Source: Algoriphagus sp. A40
Lineage (GTDB): Bacteria > Bacteroidota > Bacteroidia > Cytophagales > Cyclobacteriaceae
Assembly: GCF_002002735.1 (NCBI RefSeq)
Contig: NZ_MUNY01000072.1
Coordinates: forward strand, 124,001-188,000
Direction of reading: 5' to 3'
DNA length: 64,000 nucleotides
Shown: positions 53,848-62,804 of the stretch, piece after piece
Layout: each line of letters begins with the position of its first letter
How positions within the stretch are numbered: the first letter of the stretch is position 1
The notes under the pieces: generated by a model
The model's input: the letters and a program-made list of their open reading frames with translations, nothing else
Told to the model about the DNA's origin: nothing
Databases searched by the model: none
Program-made: the position numbers and the translations under genes

Positions 53848-53879
53848 TTGCGCGCCTAAGATACCAATTATTATCTTTG
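53848..53879 (+). promoter_or_regulatory. Promoter of the M28 peptidase gene
   Basis: A perfect -7 element TATCTTTG (53872-53879) with TTG at 53848-53850, 21 bp upstream. The start codon follows 20 bases later. A minus-strand TATCTTAG element (53856-53863) may drive the divergent TolB-like gene. Confidence 0.65.
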
Positions 53880-53898
53880 GACTAAATTCACCCATAAC

Positions 53899-55140
53899 AT
53901 GAAAAAAATCCTTTCTTATTCTCTTTTGATCCTCGCTGGGGTGCTCTCAGCGGTTTCTTGCGATAGCCCACCAAGTGATGAAAAACTCCTATCGGCCCTA
54001 AAAGAAGATGTGACTTTCCTTGCGGCTGATGATTTGGGTGGTCGGGCCATAGGCACCGAAGGAGAACAAAAAGCAGCGGAATACCTGGCCGGTGAATTCG
54101 AAAAAATCGGCCTGGAGCCAAAAGGAACGGAGGGCTTCTTTCAGCCTTTTACAGTTTCCAAACCTACAAACCCCCACGAAGAAGCGGTGATCGGGACCGA
54201 CGGTGAAGGAATTACTGGCCGGAATGTGGTCGGATTTTTAGATAAAAAAGCCGACAAAACCATCGTGATCGGTGCTCATTTTGACCATTTGGGAATGGGA
54301 GGACAAGGCTCACTTCATCGGGGAGATTCGGCCATCCACAACGGTGCCGATGACAATGCTTCAGGCACTGCCGCCCTATTGGCTCTTGCCAAAATCCTCC
54401 AACACGAAGAGCTGAAAAGCAATGTGCTCTTCATTGCTTTCTCCGGTGAGGAAAACGGGCTTTGGGGCTCCAATTATTTTGTGAAAAACCCGACCATTGA
54501 TCTCAAAATGGTCAACTACATGATCAACATGGATATGGTGGGTAGATTGAATGAGGAAAAATCCCTTGCCGTCTATGGTGTAGGCACCAGCCCGAGTTTT
54601 CCATCCATTTTGGATCCAATCAATTCTGACAGCCTAAAAATTGTCACTACCGAATCAGGAGTGGGACCATCTGATCATACCTCATTTTACCTGCAGGATC
54701 TGCCTGTTTTACACTTTTTCACCGGTCAGCACGAAGATTACCACAAGCCCTCCGATGATTCTGACAAAATCAATTACGAAGGTTTGGTGACGGTGGTACG
54801 CTACATTTCCCGACTAGTAGCCCAACTGGATGCTGAACCGAAACTAGCCTTTACCAAAACCAAAGATTCCAGCGATTCTCCCCGCTTTACTGTTTCGATG
54901 GGTGTGGTTCCAGATTACATGTTTGACGGCAAGGGAATGCGGATCGACGGCGTATCCGAAGACAAACCCGCCCAAGCTGCCGGTCTCCTCAAAGGTGACG
55001 TGGTCGTGCAAATGGGAGACTCAACTGTCTACGATATGATGAGCTATATGCGAGCTTTGAGTGCTTTCCAAAAAGGAGATTCGACCAAAGTGGTGATCGA
55101 GAGAAGTGGTCAAAAGGTCGAAGCAGTGGTCAAGTTCTAA
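53899..55140 (+). CDS. M28 family zinc aminopeptidase with C-terminal PDZ domain
   Basis: A 413-residue lipoprotein with lipidated Cys21 (SAVSC). The M28 two-zinc site is visible: His127 in GAHFDHLG, Asp152 in NGADDNASG, the base Glu184 and ligand Glu185 in FSGEENG, Asp212 in NMDMVGR, and a late His in QHEDYHKPSDD. Such enzymes remove N-terminal amino acids from peptides. The last 100 residues form a PDZ domain (KPAQAAGLLKGDVVVQMGD) that may bind substrate C-termini. It acts in the envelope. The Fic gene starts 5 bases after the stop codon. Confidence 0.92.
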   Translation: MKKILSYSLLILAGVLSAVSCDSPPSDEKLLSALKEDVTFLAADDLGGRAIGTEGEQKAAEYLAGEFEKIGLEPKGTEGFFQPFTVSKPTNPHEEAVIGTDGEGITGRNVVGFLDKKADKTIVIGAHFDHLGMGGQGSLHRGDSAIHNGADDNASGTAALLALAKILQHEELKSNVLFIAFSGEENGLWGSNYFVKNPTIDLKMVNYMINMDMVGRLNEEKSLAVYGVGTSPSFPSILDPINSDSLKIVTTESGVGPSDHTSFYLQDLPVLHFFTGQHEDYHKPSDDSDKINYEGLVTVVRYISRLVAQLDAEPKLAFTKTKDSSDSPRFTVSMGVVPDYMFDGKGMRIDGVSEDKPAQAAGLLKGDVVVQMGDSTVYDMMSYMRALSAFQKGDSTKVVIERSGQKVEAVVKF

Positions 55141-55145
55141 CAATT

Positions 55146-55925
55146 ATGGAAAAGCTTCTTTCATTCCAGTATATTAAAGAATATCAACAAGGTCTGCCTG
55201 CTGGACTGGAAGAAGCTTTTCTTAAAATCAAGGAAAAACCCTGGAATCTCGACTCCTTCAAGTTTTACACCGCAGTGTCAGTCATGGCTTCCGCAAAAAT
55301 TGAAGGAGAATCGCTTGAAATTGACAGTTACCTCAAACATAAAACTCAAGAGGTAGAATACCTGCCCAATTTGACTCAAAAGCCAAATGATCTGTTTGAG
55401 GCCTATGAATTTGCCAGAGATCATTCCTTGACTTTGGATAATTTTTTGGAGGCACATCAAATCTGCACCAAACACCTGCTCCCTGATTCTTCAAGAGGAA
55501 AGCTGCGTAAAGGGAATATGCTGATTATGAACCAACAAACGCAACAGATCCAATATGAAGCTGCATTTGGCTCCCAAGTAAAGTCAGAATTTGATCAGTT
55601 TTGGAAGGAATTATCCAAAATCTTAAGTTCTAAATTGACTTTTCAGGAATCACTTTTTTTTGCCTCGCTTGTCCACCTTGTCTTTGTTAAAATCCACCCT
55701 TTTGCTGACGGAAACGGAAGAACTGCCCGACTTTTAGAAAAGTGGTTTTTGAGCAACAAATTGGGTGAAAAAGCATGGTTTATCCCAAGCGAATATTTCT
55801 ATTTTACTCACTTGGGCGACTACTATCAAAATCTTGGAAGGGTAGGTCTTTTTTATGAAAAGCTGGATTATTCCCAAGCAATTCCTTTTCTTATCATGCT
55901 TCCCAAAGCAATTAAACCCGACTGA
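55146..55925 (+). CDS. Fic family protein (predicted AMPylase)
   Basis: A 259-residue Fic protein. The catalytic motif HPFADGNGRTARL is complete at 184-196, with His184 as base and two arginines for nucleotide binding. The inhibitory alpha-helix motif S-x3-E-G is present upstream at 49-54 (SAKIEG), so this is a self-inhibited class II type. Such enzymes usually transfer AMP from ATP to a hydroxyl of a protein. It follows the M28 peptidase gene by 5 bases, and its neighbours give no target. The gene is intact. Confidence 0.9.
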   Translation: MEKLLSFQYIKEYQQGLPAGLEEAFLKIKEKPWNLDSFKFYTAVSVMASAKIEGESLEIDSYLKHKTQEVEYLPNLTQKPNDLFEAYEFARDHSLTLDNFLEAHQICTKHLLPDSSRGKLRKGNMLIMNQQTQQIQYEAAFGSQVKSEFDQFWKELSKILSSKLTFQESLFFASLVHLVFVKIHPFADGNGRTARLLEKWFLSNKLGEKAWFIPSEYFYFTHLGDYYQNLGRVGLFYEKLDYSQAIPFLIMLPKAIKPD

Positions 55926-55926
55926 T

Positions 55927-56970
55927 TTATTGAAGACTTATCGGATTCGCTTCCACTCCCTCAAAGGTCATTTTGATTGGTTTGATGGTTCCGTCCTCAT
56001 TAAATTCCATGATGTCGATGCAGGTCACCCGGTGATCCCGCCCTTCGGTAGGAATCGGCCGACGGTGATAGACCATGTACCATTCGTCTGTTCCCGGTTT
56101 TTGGATGACCGAGTTGTGACCTGCCCCTGTCGCCACAGTGGTATCTGATTCGAGGATCGTTCCGATTCGTCGGTAAGGTCCGGTTGCTTTTTCTGCCATG
56201 GCATAGGCTACTTTATAGCTGTCATTGGTCCATCCGCCCTCGGACCACATCAGGTAGTATGTTCCTTTTCGGAGAAACATAAAAGGCCCTTCTACATAAC
56301 CCTCGGGGGTGATCTCATGGAAAAACTCTCCATCTTCCCAAGGTTCAAAACCTGTGAAGTCAGCATTCAGCTTATCTATATTGCAATGACCCCAGCCTCC
56401 GTAGAAAAAGTAATGAGTCCCGTCCGTGTCCTTAAATACAAACTGGTCGATTGGCTGGGCTCCATGGTGAAAGTCCGATAGCAGCGGCTTGCCCAACAGA
56501 TCCTTGAAAGGTCCAGCCGGTGAATCAGCCACTGCGACGCCGATTCCACCAAAATGATTGATGTCATTGTTCGGATCATATCCCGGCCGTTCGGGAGTGA
56601 GCGGGTCATTGGCTGCGAAAAACAGGTAATATTTCCCGTCTTTCTCAATAGCCGCCGGTGCCCACATTGCCTGCTTGGCCCATTTGACCGCGGCAGAATC
56701 GAGGATTAGCTCGTGCTTTTCCCAAGTCACCAAATCCTTGGAAGAAAAAGCATCAAAATGCATCTGATTCTCAAATGCCGCCGAGTAAGTCGGATAGATC
56801 CAATATTCATCCCCAAACACAATCCCCTCTGGATCGGCATACCAGCCTTCGAAAATCGGGTTTCCTGAAAGCTTTGGCGGTTCTTCGGTTTCTGTTTTTG
56901 GAGAGGAGCAGGCACCTAAAAACCCTGCCAATAAGGAAACAATTACTATTTTAAGATCAGATTGGTTCAT
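55927..56970 (-). CDS. Glycoside hydrolase family 43 lipoprotein
   Basis: A 347-residue lipoprotein with lipobox LGAC and Cys21. The GH43 catalytic triad is visible: base Asp46 in WYADPEG, pKa-modulating Asp175 in PIDQFVF, and acid Glu227 in YVEGPFMF. The five-bladed propeller is clear from repeated aromatic motifs. GH43 enzymes remove arabinose, xylose or galactose from plant or algal glycans. It stands alone next to the Fic gene, so this is not a full polysaccharide-utilisation locus. Confidence 0.9.
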   Translation of the reverse strand: MNQSDLKIVIVSLLAGFLGACSSPKTETEEPPKLSGNPIFEGWYADPEGIVFGDEYWIYPTYSAAFENQMHFDAFSSKDLVTWEKHELILDSAAVKWAKQAMWAPAAIEKDGKYYLFFAANDPLTPERPGYDPNNDINHFGGIGVAVADSPAGPFKDLLGKPLLSDFHHGAQPIDQFVFKDTDGTHYFFYGGWGHCNIDKLNADFTGFEPWEDGEFFHEITPEGYVEGPFMFLRKGTYYLMWSEGGWTNDSYKVAYAMAEKATGPYRRIGTILESDTTVATGAGHNSVIQKPGTDEWYMVYHRRPIPTEGRDHRVTCIDIMEFNEDGTIKPIKMTFEGVEANPISLQ

Positions 56971-57275
56971 TTGAAATAGACTTTAGATCAATATAATAGG
57001 ATAAAAAAAGACTAGGGTAAATATCTCAATACTAAAGCAGGGAAATCGCTTTTTAAATCACCTTCTTATCCATCATTTGGCTGAAATTGAACCATTAAGG
57101 GAATTAAGGACATGTAGTGCTATTCTCAACCTTGATTAATTGGGGTTTTACTAACAGCGATGCTAGTCGTTATCCTTAATTTTCTTAATTATCTCAATGG
57201 TTTATTCAAACCAGCGGTATTTGATTTACTCCTGCCCTTTTTATCCAAAAAGATTAAAAGCAATTATTCTGAATA
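56971..57275. other. Gene-free region left of the GxxExxY gene
   Basis: About 305 bp without a gene, low in GC. It contains AACCATTAAGGGAATTAAGG-like sequence from 57090 and an inverted, imperfect copy at about 57172-57202 (ATCCTTAATTTTCTTAATT, then CTCAATGGTTT). Similar TTAAGG blocks recur at 57731-57750 and 57833-57861 on the other side of the gene. Confidence 0.6.
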
Positions 57276-57686
57276 TTAAATTAAACTCTCAAAATACTCA
57301 TTTATCAAAGGCTTCATGGCTTTAGTGAGATTGTCGGAGTAGAAATTAAACAATAGCCCCTGGGGTTTTTTAAGCAACTTCATATAGCTCATCAACTGTG
57401 CAGTATGGACTGGCAATAGTTCTTTGACAGTTTTAAGCTCGACAATGATCGTGTCCTCAACCAGAAGATCTAATTTTAGCTCAGAATCAATCAAATAGCC
57501 ATCGTAATTTATGTTGATAGGAATTTGCTGCTGAACATCGAATCCATTTTTTTCCAATTCAAAGCATAAGCATTTTTCATAAATACTTTCTAAAAGTCCT
57601 GGTCCAAGTGCTTTATGGACTGTAATTGCACAGCCAGTGATTTCGTATGAAAGCTTAGTCACTGCCGCTTTTGAAACATATTTCAT
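57276..57686 (-). CDS. GxxExxY family protein
   Basis: A 136-residue protein with the family signature GPGLLESIYE (Gly30, Glu33, Tyr36). Other features are TGCAITVHKALG before it and the LDLLVEDTIIVELKTV strand resembling a PD-(D/E)xK-like nuclease core. The function of GxxExxY proteins is not established. It is a lone gene between two TTAAGG-rich repeat clusters and may be a mobile or inserted piece. Confidence 0.85.
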   Translation of the reverse strand: MKYVSKAAVTKLSYEITGCAITVHKALGPGLLESIYEKCLCFELEKNGFDVQQQIPININYDGYLIDSELKLDLLVEDTIIVELKTVKELLPVHTAQLMSYMKLLKKPQGLLFNFYSDNLTKAMKPLINEYFESLI

Positions 57687-57976
57687 AGTCCCGAAAAAAG
57701 TTTAGGTCAAATTAAAGACAATATTTTTTTAACATTAAGGGAGTTGAGAAAATTCAGGACTGCAATTCAAAAGGCAATGTCTCATTTCTAACGAAAAATT
57801 TTTTAAGCCTTCGCTCCTTGGCGAAGCTAACCAAACTTAATTCCCTTAATTTCTAAATGGTATAAAAAATATCAGTTCTCAGTTTTTACACTTCAGTCAC
57901 CATTTCTGACACTTCAGTCAACTTCAATTTTTCACTTCACAGATCCGGGACAATTTTGATTCAAATCTGAATCGAA
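57687..57976. other. Region between the GxxExxY gene and the TonB receptor gene
   Basis: About 290 bp. It holds two TTAAGG-type repeat blocks (57731-57750 and 57833-57861), a small hairpin CTTCGC/GCGAAG at about 57809-57826, and the direct-repeat operator of the TonB receptor (57888-57920). No gene is seen. Confidence 0.65.
57888..57920 (+). promoter_or_regulatory. Direct-repeat operator, candidate LytTR-regulator site
   Basis: Two identical 12-bp copies of ACACTTCAGTCA (57888-57899 and 57909-57920) are exactly 21 bp apart, two helical turns. A CAATTTTG -7-like element follows at 57951-57958, putting the repeats at about -76 to -44. This geometry is typical of LytTR-domain regulators, one of which is encoded 4 kb downstream. 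Confidence 0.55.
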
Positions 57977-60136
57977 ATGAAAATCCGACTGATACTTTTA
58001 GCCTACTTTTTCCTCAGCCAAACTCTTGCATTTGGACAAACGCTTATCTCCGGAAAAGTCCTTGACGAAAAAGGAAATCCGCTGCCAGGAGTCAATGTCT
58101 TCATTAAAGGAAGTTTTGACGGCACAAGCAGTGATACTTCCGGAGCATTTGAATTCGAAACCACAGAAACCGGAGATCAGCTGTTGGCTTTTAGCATGAT
58201 GGGTTTCAAAACCCAGGAAATCTATGTGGCTCTTTCAGCTCCAAAACTGGAAATCGAAGCCCTCAAATTGGTCGAAGAATACAATGAAATGAATACCGTC
58301 ACAATCTCAGCAGGAGCCATGGAAGCTTCGGATGAGAAAAAATCGGTGATTCTCCGACCACTTGACATTGTCACTACACCTTCCGCGATGGGAGATATTG
58401 TCGGAGCCTTCCAGACTTTGCCTGGCACAAGTACCGTGGGAAATGACGGCCGGCTTTTCGTGCGGGGCGGAGATGCCAGCGAGGTCGGGATCTATATCGA
58501 CGGCATGCGTGTGGGCAATGCCTATGGAACCACGGCTGGAAATGTGCCCACCCGCACCCGATTCAATCCCAACCTGTTCAAAGGAACTTTCTTCTCCACA
58601 GGCGGCTATTCTGCAGAATTTGGCCAAGCACTTTCCTCCGCTTTGGCACTCAACACCAAAGACCTGGCGATCCGAAGCCAGGGAGATCTGTCCCTCATGT
58701 CCGTCGGAGGTGGCTATGCACATACCTTGGCCAATGACAAACGAAGCATCAGTATCAGCGGAAATATCTTTGACTTGACTCCCTACCAAGCGCTGGTGAA
58801 GCAGAATTTTGACTGGGAAAGGTCTCCATACGGCCTGGATCTGGAAGTGGCCGCGCAACACAAGCTCAACAAAGGTGGTCTGCTCAAAGTCCTGGCACGA
58901 ACCGAAACCGGAGGAATGAAACTTTGGCAGCCTCAGCCGGGAATGGATGGAAAGGGAATTTTGGTGGATTTGACCAACAACTATACCTACGCCCAGACCA
59001 ACTGGAGAAAAACGTATGAAAACGGATGGACGCTGTTTTCCGGTGTTTCCTTTTCGCACAACAAAGACTTCATCAGCTACGATGATTTAGATGTGGAGCG
59101 AAAAAACAACTTGACACATGTCAAGTTCAGCACGATCAAGGATTTTAGCGATCGGTTTTCTGCGAAAACAGGGGTGGAATATTTCATCCACGACTATTCC
59201 GAAAAACTTGTCGAGGAGGACCTGGACCGCTCTTTTGAGGAAAATGAAGCCTACCTATTTACCGAATGGGACTGGTACCTGACCAAGAAGTTTGTTCTCC
59301 GAGGAGGACTGCGTGCCGGTCATTCCAAACTGGTCGTAGATCAGTGGCTAGACCCGAGAGCTTCTTTGGCTTACAAAATCTCAGAGTTCGGCACCCTCTC
59401 TTTGGCCGCTGGTCGATTCCATCAATTGCCTGTGGATAACTTCCGGGTTTTAGACGTAACACTGAAAAATTCTGAATCGAAACACCTGATTTTAAACTAT
59501 TTGTTCCAAAATGACGGAAGAACATTCCGAGCAGAGACTTTCTACAAATCCTATGATCAACTCGTCAAATTTGAGGGATATCCACAAAACCCCCAAAATC
59601 TCCGCAACGAAGGGTCAGGTTTTGCCAAAGGCTTTGATGTTTTTTTCCGGGATCAAAAAACCTTCAAAAACACGGACTATTGGGTGACCTACAGCTTTGT
59701 AGACAGCGAGAGGAGCTACAATCAATTTGAAACCAATGTTCAGCCGGATTTTGCTCCCACCCACAATTTCTCTGTGGTCGTGAAGCACTTTATCGTAAAA
59801 CTCAAGTCACAGCTTGGCGCATCCTATTCCTTCAATGACGGCTATACTTACACTGATCCCAATTTTTCGGGAGAAATGAATTCGAAGACTTCTGCCTATC
59901 AAAACCTGAGCATCAGCTGGAGCTATTTGCCCAAGCCCAATCTGATCATTCATGCCGCAGTGACCAATGTCCTCGGAACGGAAAACATCTTCGGGTATTC
60001 TTTCGCCCGAAATCCAAACGAACAAGGACAGTTTGAATCACTCCCAATCGGGCAAACCGCCCCGAGATTTCTATTCGTCGGAGTATTCCTGACACTGTCC
60101 AAAGACAAAAACGCAAATCAATTAAACAACCTCTAA
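57977..60136 (+). CDS. TonB-dependent receptor with carboxypeptidase-like N-terminal domain
   Basis: A 719-residue outer-membrane receptor. After the signal peptide (about 1-21) comes a CarboxypepD_reg-like domain (about 22-100) with ISGKVLDEKGNPLPGVNVFI. The plug domain (about 118-225) has RLFVRGGDASEVGIYIDGM and FSTGGYSAEFGQALSS. The rest forms the 22-strand barrel with many aromatic pairs. It takes up a bulky nutrient using energy from TonB; the substrate is unknown. No SusD gene follows, so this is not a Sus-type pair. The direct-repeat operator upstream suggests control by the LytTR regulator. Confidence 0.9.
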   Translation: MKIRLILLAYFFLSQTLAFGQTLISGKVLDEKGNPLPGVNVFIKGSFDGTSSDTSGAFEFETTETGDQLLAFSMMGFKTQEIYVALSAPKLEIEALKLVEEYNEMNTVTISAGAMEASDEKKSVILRPLDIVTTPSAMGDIVGAFQTLPGTSTVGNDGRLFVRGGDASEVGIYIDGMRVGNAYGTTAGNVPTRTRFNPNLFKGTFFSTGGYSAEFGQALSSALALNTKDLAIRSQGDLSLMSVGGGYAHTLANDKRSISISGNIFDLTPYQALVKQNFDWERSPYGLDLEVAAQHKLNKGGLLKVLARTETGGMKLWQPQPGMDGKGILVDLTNNYTYAQTNWRKTYENGWTLFSGVSFSHNKDFISYDDLDVERKNNLTHVKFSTIKDFSDRFSAKTGVEYFIHDYSEKLVEEDLDRSFEENEAYLFTEWDWYLTKKFVLRGGLRAGHSKLVVDQWLDPRASLAYKISEFGTLSLAAGRFHQLPVDNFRVLDVTLKNSESKHLILNYLFQNDGRTFRAETFYKSYDQLVKFEGYPQNPQNLRNEGSGFAKGFDVFFRDQKTFKNTDYWVTYSFVDSERSYNQFETNVQPDFAPTHNFSVVVKHFIVKLKSQLGASYSFNDGYTYTDPNFSGEMNSKTSAYQNLSISWSYLPKPNLIIHAAVTNVLGTENIFGYSFARNPNEQGQFESLPIGQTAPRFLFVGVFLTLSKDKNANQLNNL

Positions 60137-60148
60137 ATTTTAAAAATC

Positions 60149-60793
60149 ATGAAAAAGTCTCTTTTCACTTTCGTACTTTCCCTAATGTGGATAACTCTTG
60201 CATTTGCAGCAGATCCAGCCTATGAAAACGCCATGAAAAAGCAAATAGCAGCCATGAGCACCATCCAGTCTGCTGACGAATCTCAGTCTGTAGCCAACGG
60301 TTTTTTGAGAATTGCCGAAGCAAAATCTGAAGAATGGCTTCCGCTCTATTACGCCGCCTATATTCAGTCGACAGCCGCTTTCCGGTTTGAAGTGAACAAA
60401 GATCAATTCTTTGACCAGGCGTTGGAGTTGGTGAACAAAGCGGATAAAATCGCTCCCAACAACTCTGAGATCACGGCTTTGAAAGGATACATCATCATGG
60501 GAAAACTCTCTGTCGACCCGATGAACCGTGGCCAGGAAATGAGTCCTTTGGCCTTGCAGACTTTTGGAAAAGCAATCGCGCTGGACAAGGAAAATCCAAG
60601 AGCGACGACGTTGATGGCACAAATGGAATTGGGAATGTCTCAGTTTTTTGGAAGCGGCCCTGAAAAGGCTTGCGGATTGGCGAGAGTTGGACTGGAGCTT
60701 TATGCCAAGGAAGAAACTAAAATCACGGATGGCTACCTGCTGCCCGCATGGGGAAAAAATCTCGCGGAGCAGGTGGCAAACTCCTGCAAGTAG
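60149..60793 (+). CDS. Periplasmic TPR-like protein in the TonB operon
   Basis: A 214-residue protein with a signal peptide (about 1-20). The mature part is helical, with TPR-like segments such as ALELVNKADKIAPNNSEITA and ALQTFGKAIALDKENPRAT. It follows the TonB receptor by 12 bases and ends before an intrinsic terminator at 60830. It is probably co-expressed with the receptor and may help bind or pass on its substrate. I do not recognise a specific family. Confidence 0.8.
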   Translation: MKKSLFTFVLSLMWITLAFAADPAYENAMKKQIAAMSTIQSADESQSVANGFLRIAEAKSEEWLPLYYAAYIQSTAAFRFEVNKDQFFDQALELVNKADKIAPNNSEITALKGYIIMGKLSVDPMNRGQEMSPLALQTFGKAIALDKENPRATTLMAQMELGMSQFFGSGPEKACGLARVGLELYAKEETKITDGYLLPAWGKNLAEQVANSCK

Positions 60794-60829
60794 TCTGATT
60801 GGGGAAACCCTATGACCTGCCCGTTTTCT

Positions 60830-60855
60830 CGAAGATTTTAGGGAAAACGGGTTTT
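60830..60855 (+). terminator. Intrinsic terminator after the TonB/TPR operon
   Basis: A 9-bp stem CCCGTTTTC/GAAAACGGG (60830-60838 with 60843-60851) followed by TTTT. It separates the TonB operon from the LytS/LytT pair. Confidence 0.8.
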
Positions 60856-60904
60856 ACCTGCTGATTCATTTCCAAGCAAAAATCCATTTTGTGTATCTTC
60901 CGAC

Positions 60905-61981
60905 ATGACTCCAACGACCGAATATTCAGTTATCAGAAGCAAAAGCGATTTCTGGTATGATCTCAGGAAGTTTTTGATAATGAACCTGACGATTGCGCTG
61001 ACGATTCAGGTGATTTTCTGCTCCACTTGTTTTTTTTCCTGGGAAGGAATCAAATCGATGATCCCAGACTTTATTTTCTCGTTCTGTGTATCAGTGGTGT
61101 TGAGTTGGGGCGGCAGTCGGGTGGAGCATTTCCTGGATCCAAGAGTTTCGTGGGTTCACACGCCTGTGAAGAGACTCCTGTTTACGACGGCGCTTTATCT
61201 CGCATATGCATTTGTCGGTTGTTTCATTATCGTATTTGTATACTCTTGGGTGATTGACCAGTATACGCTGGATCAGATTCCATGGAAGCACATCTTTCGG
61301 TTCAGCCTGACTCCGATGTATATTGCATTGGTATTCATGGCCATATTCACCACACGTTCCTGGCTAATAGAGTGGAGAAAATCTGCCATTGAAGCCGAAC
61401 AGCTTCGATCTGAAAAGCTGGCCAGCCAATATCAAAGCCTTAAAGACCAACTCAATCCTCATTTTCTCTTCAACTCCCTGAACGTACTTTCTAATCTGGT
61501 CTACGAGGATGCAGATAAGTCTGCAGCTTTCATCCAGAAGCTTTCTAAAATCTATCGGTATGTGCTCGAAGTGCAGCAGGAAGAACTGGTCAGCTTGACT
61601 AAAGAACTGGATTTCGCAAGGAATTATCTGGAACTTCAAAAGATCCGGTTTGAGGAAAATCTCTCCTTCTCCATAAAAATCCAAACCGAAAAAGGGTATT
61701 TCATTCCCCCTCTTTCCCTCCAACTGCTCCTGGAAAATGCCATCAAACACAATGTGGCTTCCCAGGACAATCCTTTGTTTATCCACATCCTGCAAAAAGG
61801 AAATGAGCTCTGGGTAAGCAACTCGTTTCAGCCTAAATCCGGTCAGACTGAACCCTCCACGGGAGTCGGCCTTAATAACATCAAGATGCGCTACCAACTC
61901 CTCAGCGACCGACAAATACAAGTCATACAGGATGAGAATGAATTCTTGGTCAGATTACCACTTTTAGAAGTTGCCCAATGA
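60905..61981 (+). CDS. LytS-type sensor histidine kinase (His_kinase family)
   Basis: A 358-residue inner-membrane kinase. About four transmembrane helices (around 27-47, 55-72, 92-115 and 134-150) precede a His_kinase domain. The phosphorylated His186 is in DQLNPHFLFNSLN. ATP-binding elements are LENAIKHNV and the terminal GVGLNNIKMRYQLL. It overlaps the LytT-type regulator by 4 bp, forming one operon. Proximity to the TonB operon suggests it senses the substrate or its absence. Confidence 0.92.
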   Translation: MTPTTEYSVIRSKSDFWYDLRKFLIMNLTIALTIQVIFCSTCFFSWEGIKSMIPDFIFSFCVSVVLSWGGSRVEHFLDPRVSWVHTPVKRLLFTTALYLAYAFVGCFIIVFVYSWVIDQYTLDQIPWKHIFRFSLTPMYIALVFMAIFTTRSWLIEWRKSAIEAEQLRSEKLASQYQSLKDQLNPHFLFNSLNVLSNLVYEDADKSAAFIQKLSKIYRYVLEVQQEELVSLTKELDFARNYLELQKIRFEENLSFSIKIQTEKGYFIPPLSLQLLLENAIKHNVASQDNPLFIHILQKGNELWVSNSFQPKSGQTEPSTGVGLNNIKMRYQLLSDRQIQVIQDENEFLVRLPLLEVAQ

Positions 61982-62730
61982 AGATTATCATCATCGAAGA
62001 CGAAAAACCAGCTGCCAACCGGCTGATTAAACTCTTGGAGCCTCACTTTCCGGGGATTCTTCCAGTTGCCAACATAGATTCTGTGACGAGGGCAGTGAGT
62101 TGGTTTAGTCAAAATTCAGAACCCGATCTGATCTTTTGTGATATCCAATTAGCGGACGGAATAAGCTTTGAGATTTTCGAAAAAGTGAAGTTATCCACAC
62201 CGGTGATCTTCACCACAGCCTTTGATCAATATGCCATTAAAGCCTTTCAGGTCAATGCGATTGACTATTTGCTCAAGCCGATCGATCCGGAGGAACTCGC
62301 CAAAGCTGTGGAAAAATTCAAAAGCCGTCAATTGAAACCGACACTGGATTTCGAGGTATTGAAGGGTTTGCTTCAGCAGGAGAAAAAGACTTTCAAATCC
62401 CGGTTTTTAGTCCGGTTTGGAGAAAAGATCCAGAGCATCCCAATTGAGGAAGTTGCTTTTTTTCTTAGTGAGGAGCGGGTGACTTTTTTGCAAACCAAAG
62501 AAGGGAAAAAGTATGTGTTGGACTCTACACTTGAGCAGTTAGAGGCAAGTATAGATCCGGCTGTTTTTTTCCGAATCAATCGAAAATACCTCATTCGAGT
62601 GGATGCGGTGGATGAAGTTTTGACCTACTCCAACAGTCGCCTCAAAGTCAAACTTAAAAATTGCACTGACAACGATATTTTGATCAGCCGGGAAAAGATG
62701 ACAGAATTCAAGTCCTGGCTGGATCTGTAA
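61978..62730 (+). CDS. LytTR-type response regulator
   Basis: A 250-residue regulator. The receiver domain has IIIEDEK at the start, the phosphorylated Asp55 in IFCDIQLADG and Lys100 in YLLKPIDPEE. The LytTR DNA-binding domain (about 140-250) has RFGEKIQSIPIEEVAFFLSE and the family-typical FFRINRKYLI near the end. LytTR proteins bind pairs of short direct repeats about two helical turns apart, matching the site at 57888-57920. Its operon is probably separate from the TonB operon. Confidence 0.93.
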   Translation: MKIIIIEDEKPAANRLIKLLEPHFPGILPVANIDSVTRAVSWFSQNSEPDLIFCDIQLADGISFEIFEKVKLSTPVIFTTAFDQYAIKAFQVNAIDYLLKPIDPEELAKAVEKFKSRQLKPTLDFEVLKGLLQQEKKTFKSRFLVRFGEKIQSIPIEEVAFFLSEERVTFLQTKEGKKYVLDSTLEQLEASIDPAVFFRINRKYLIRVDAVDEVLTYSNSRLKVKLKNCTDNDILISREKMTEFKSWLDL

Positions 62731-62804
62731 GTGTTAATTTATATTGGGAAAACAGCAAAAAGCTTAGCCAGAGCGTTTCTATCTTTATCCAAATGTTTTA
62801 CACT

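Noticed and set aside
58307-59059. 250-residue minus-strand frame inside the TonB receptor gene
   Set aside because: It lies opposite a clear TonB receptor and has no signal peptide, motif or start signal.
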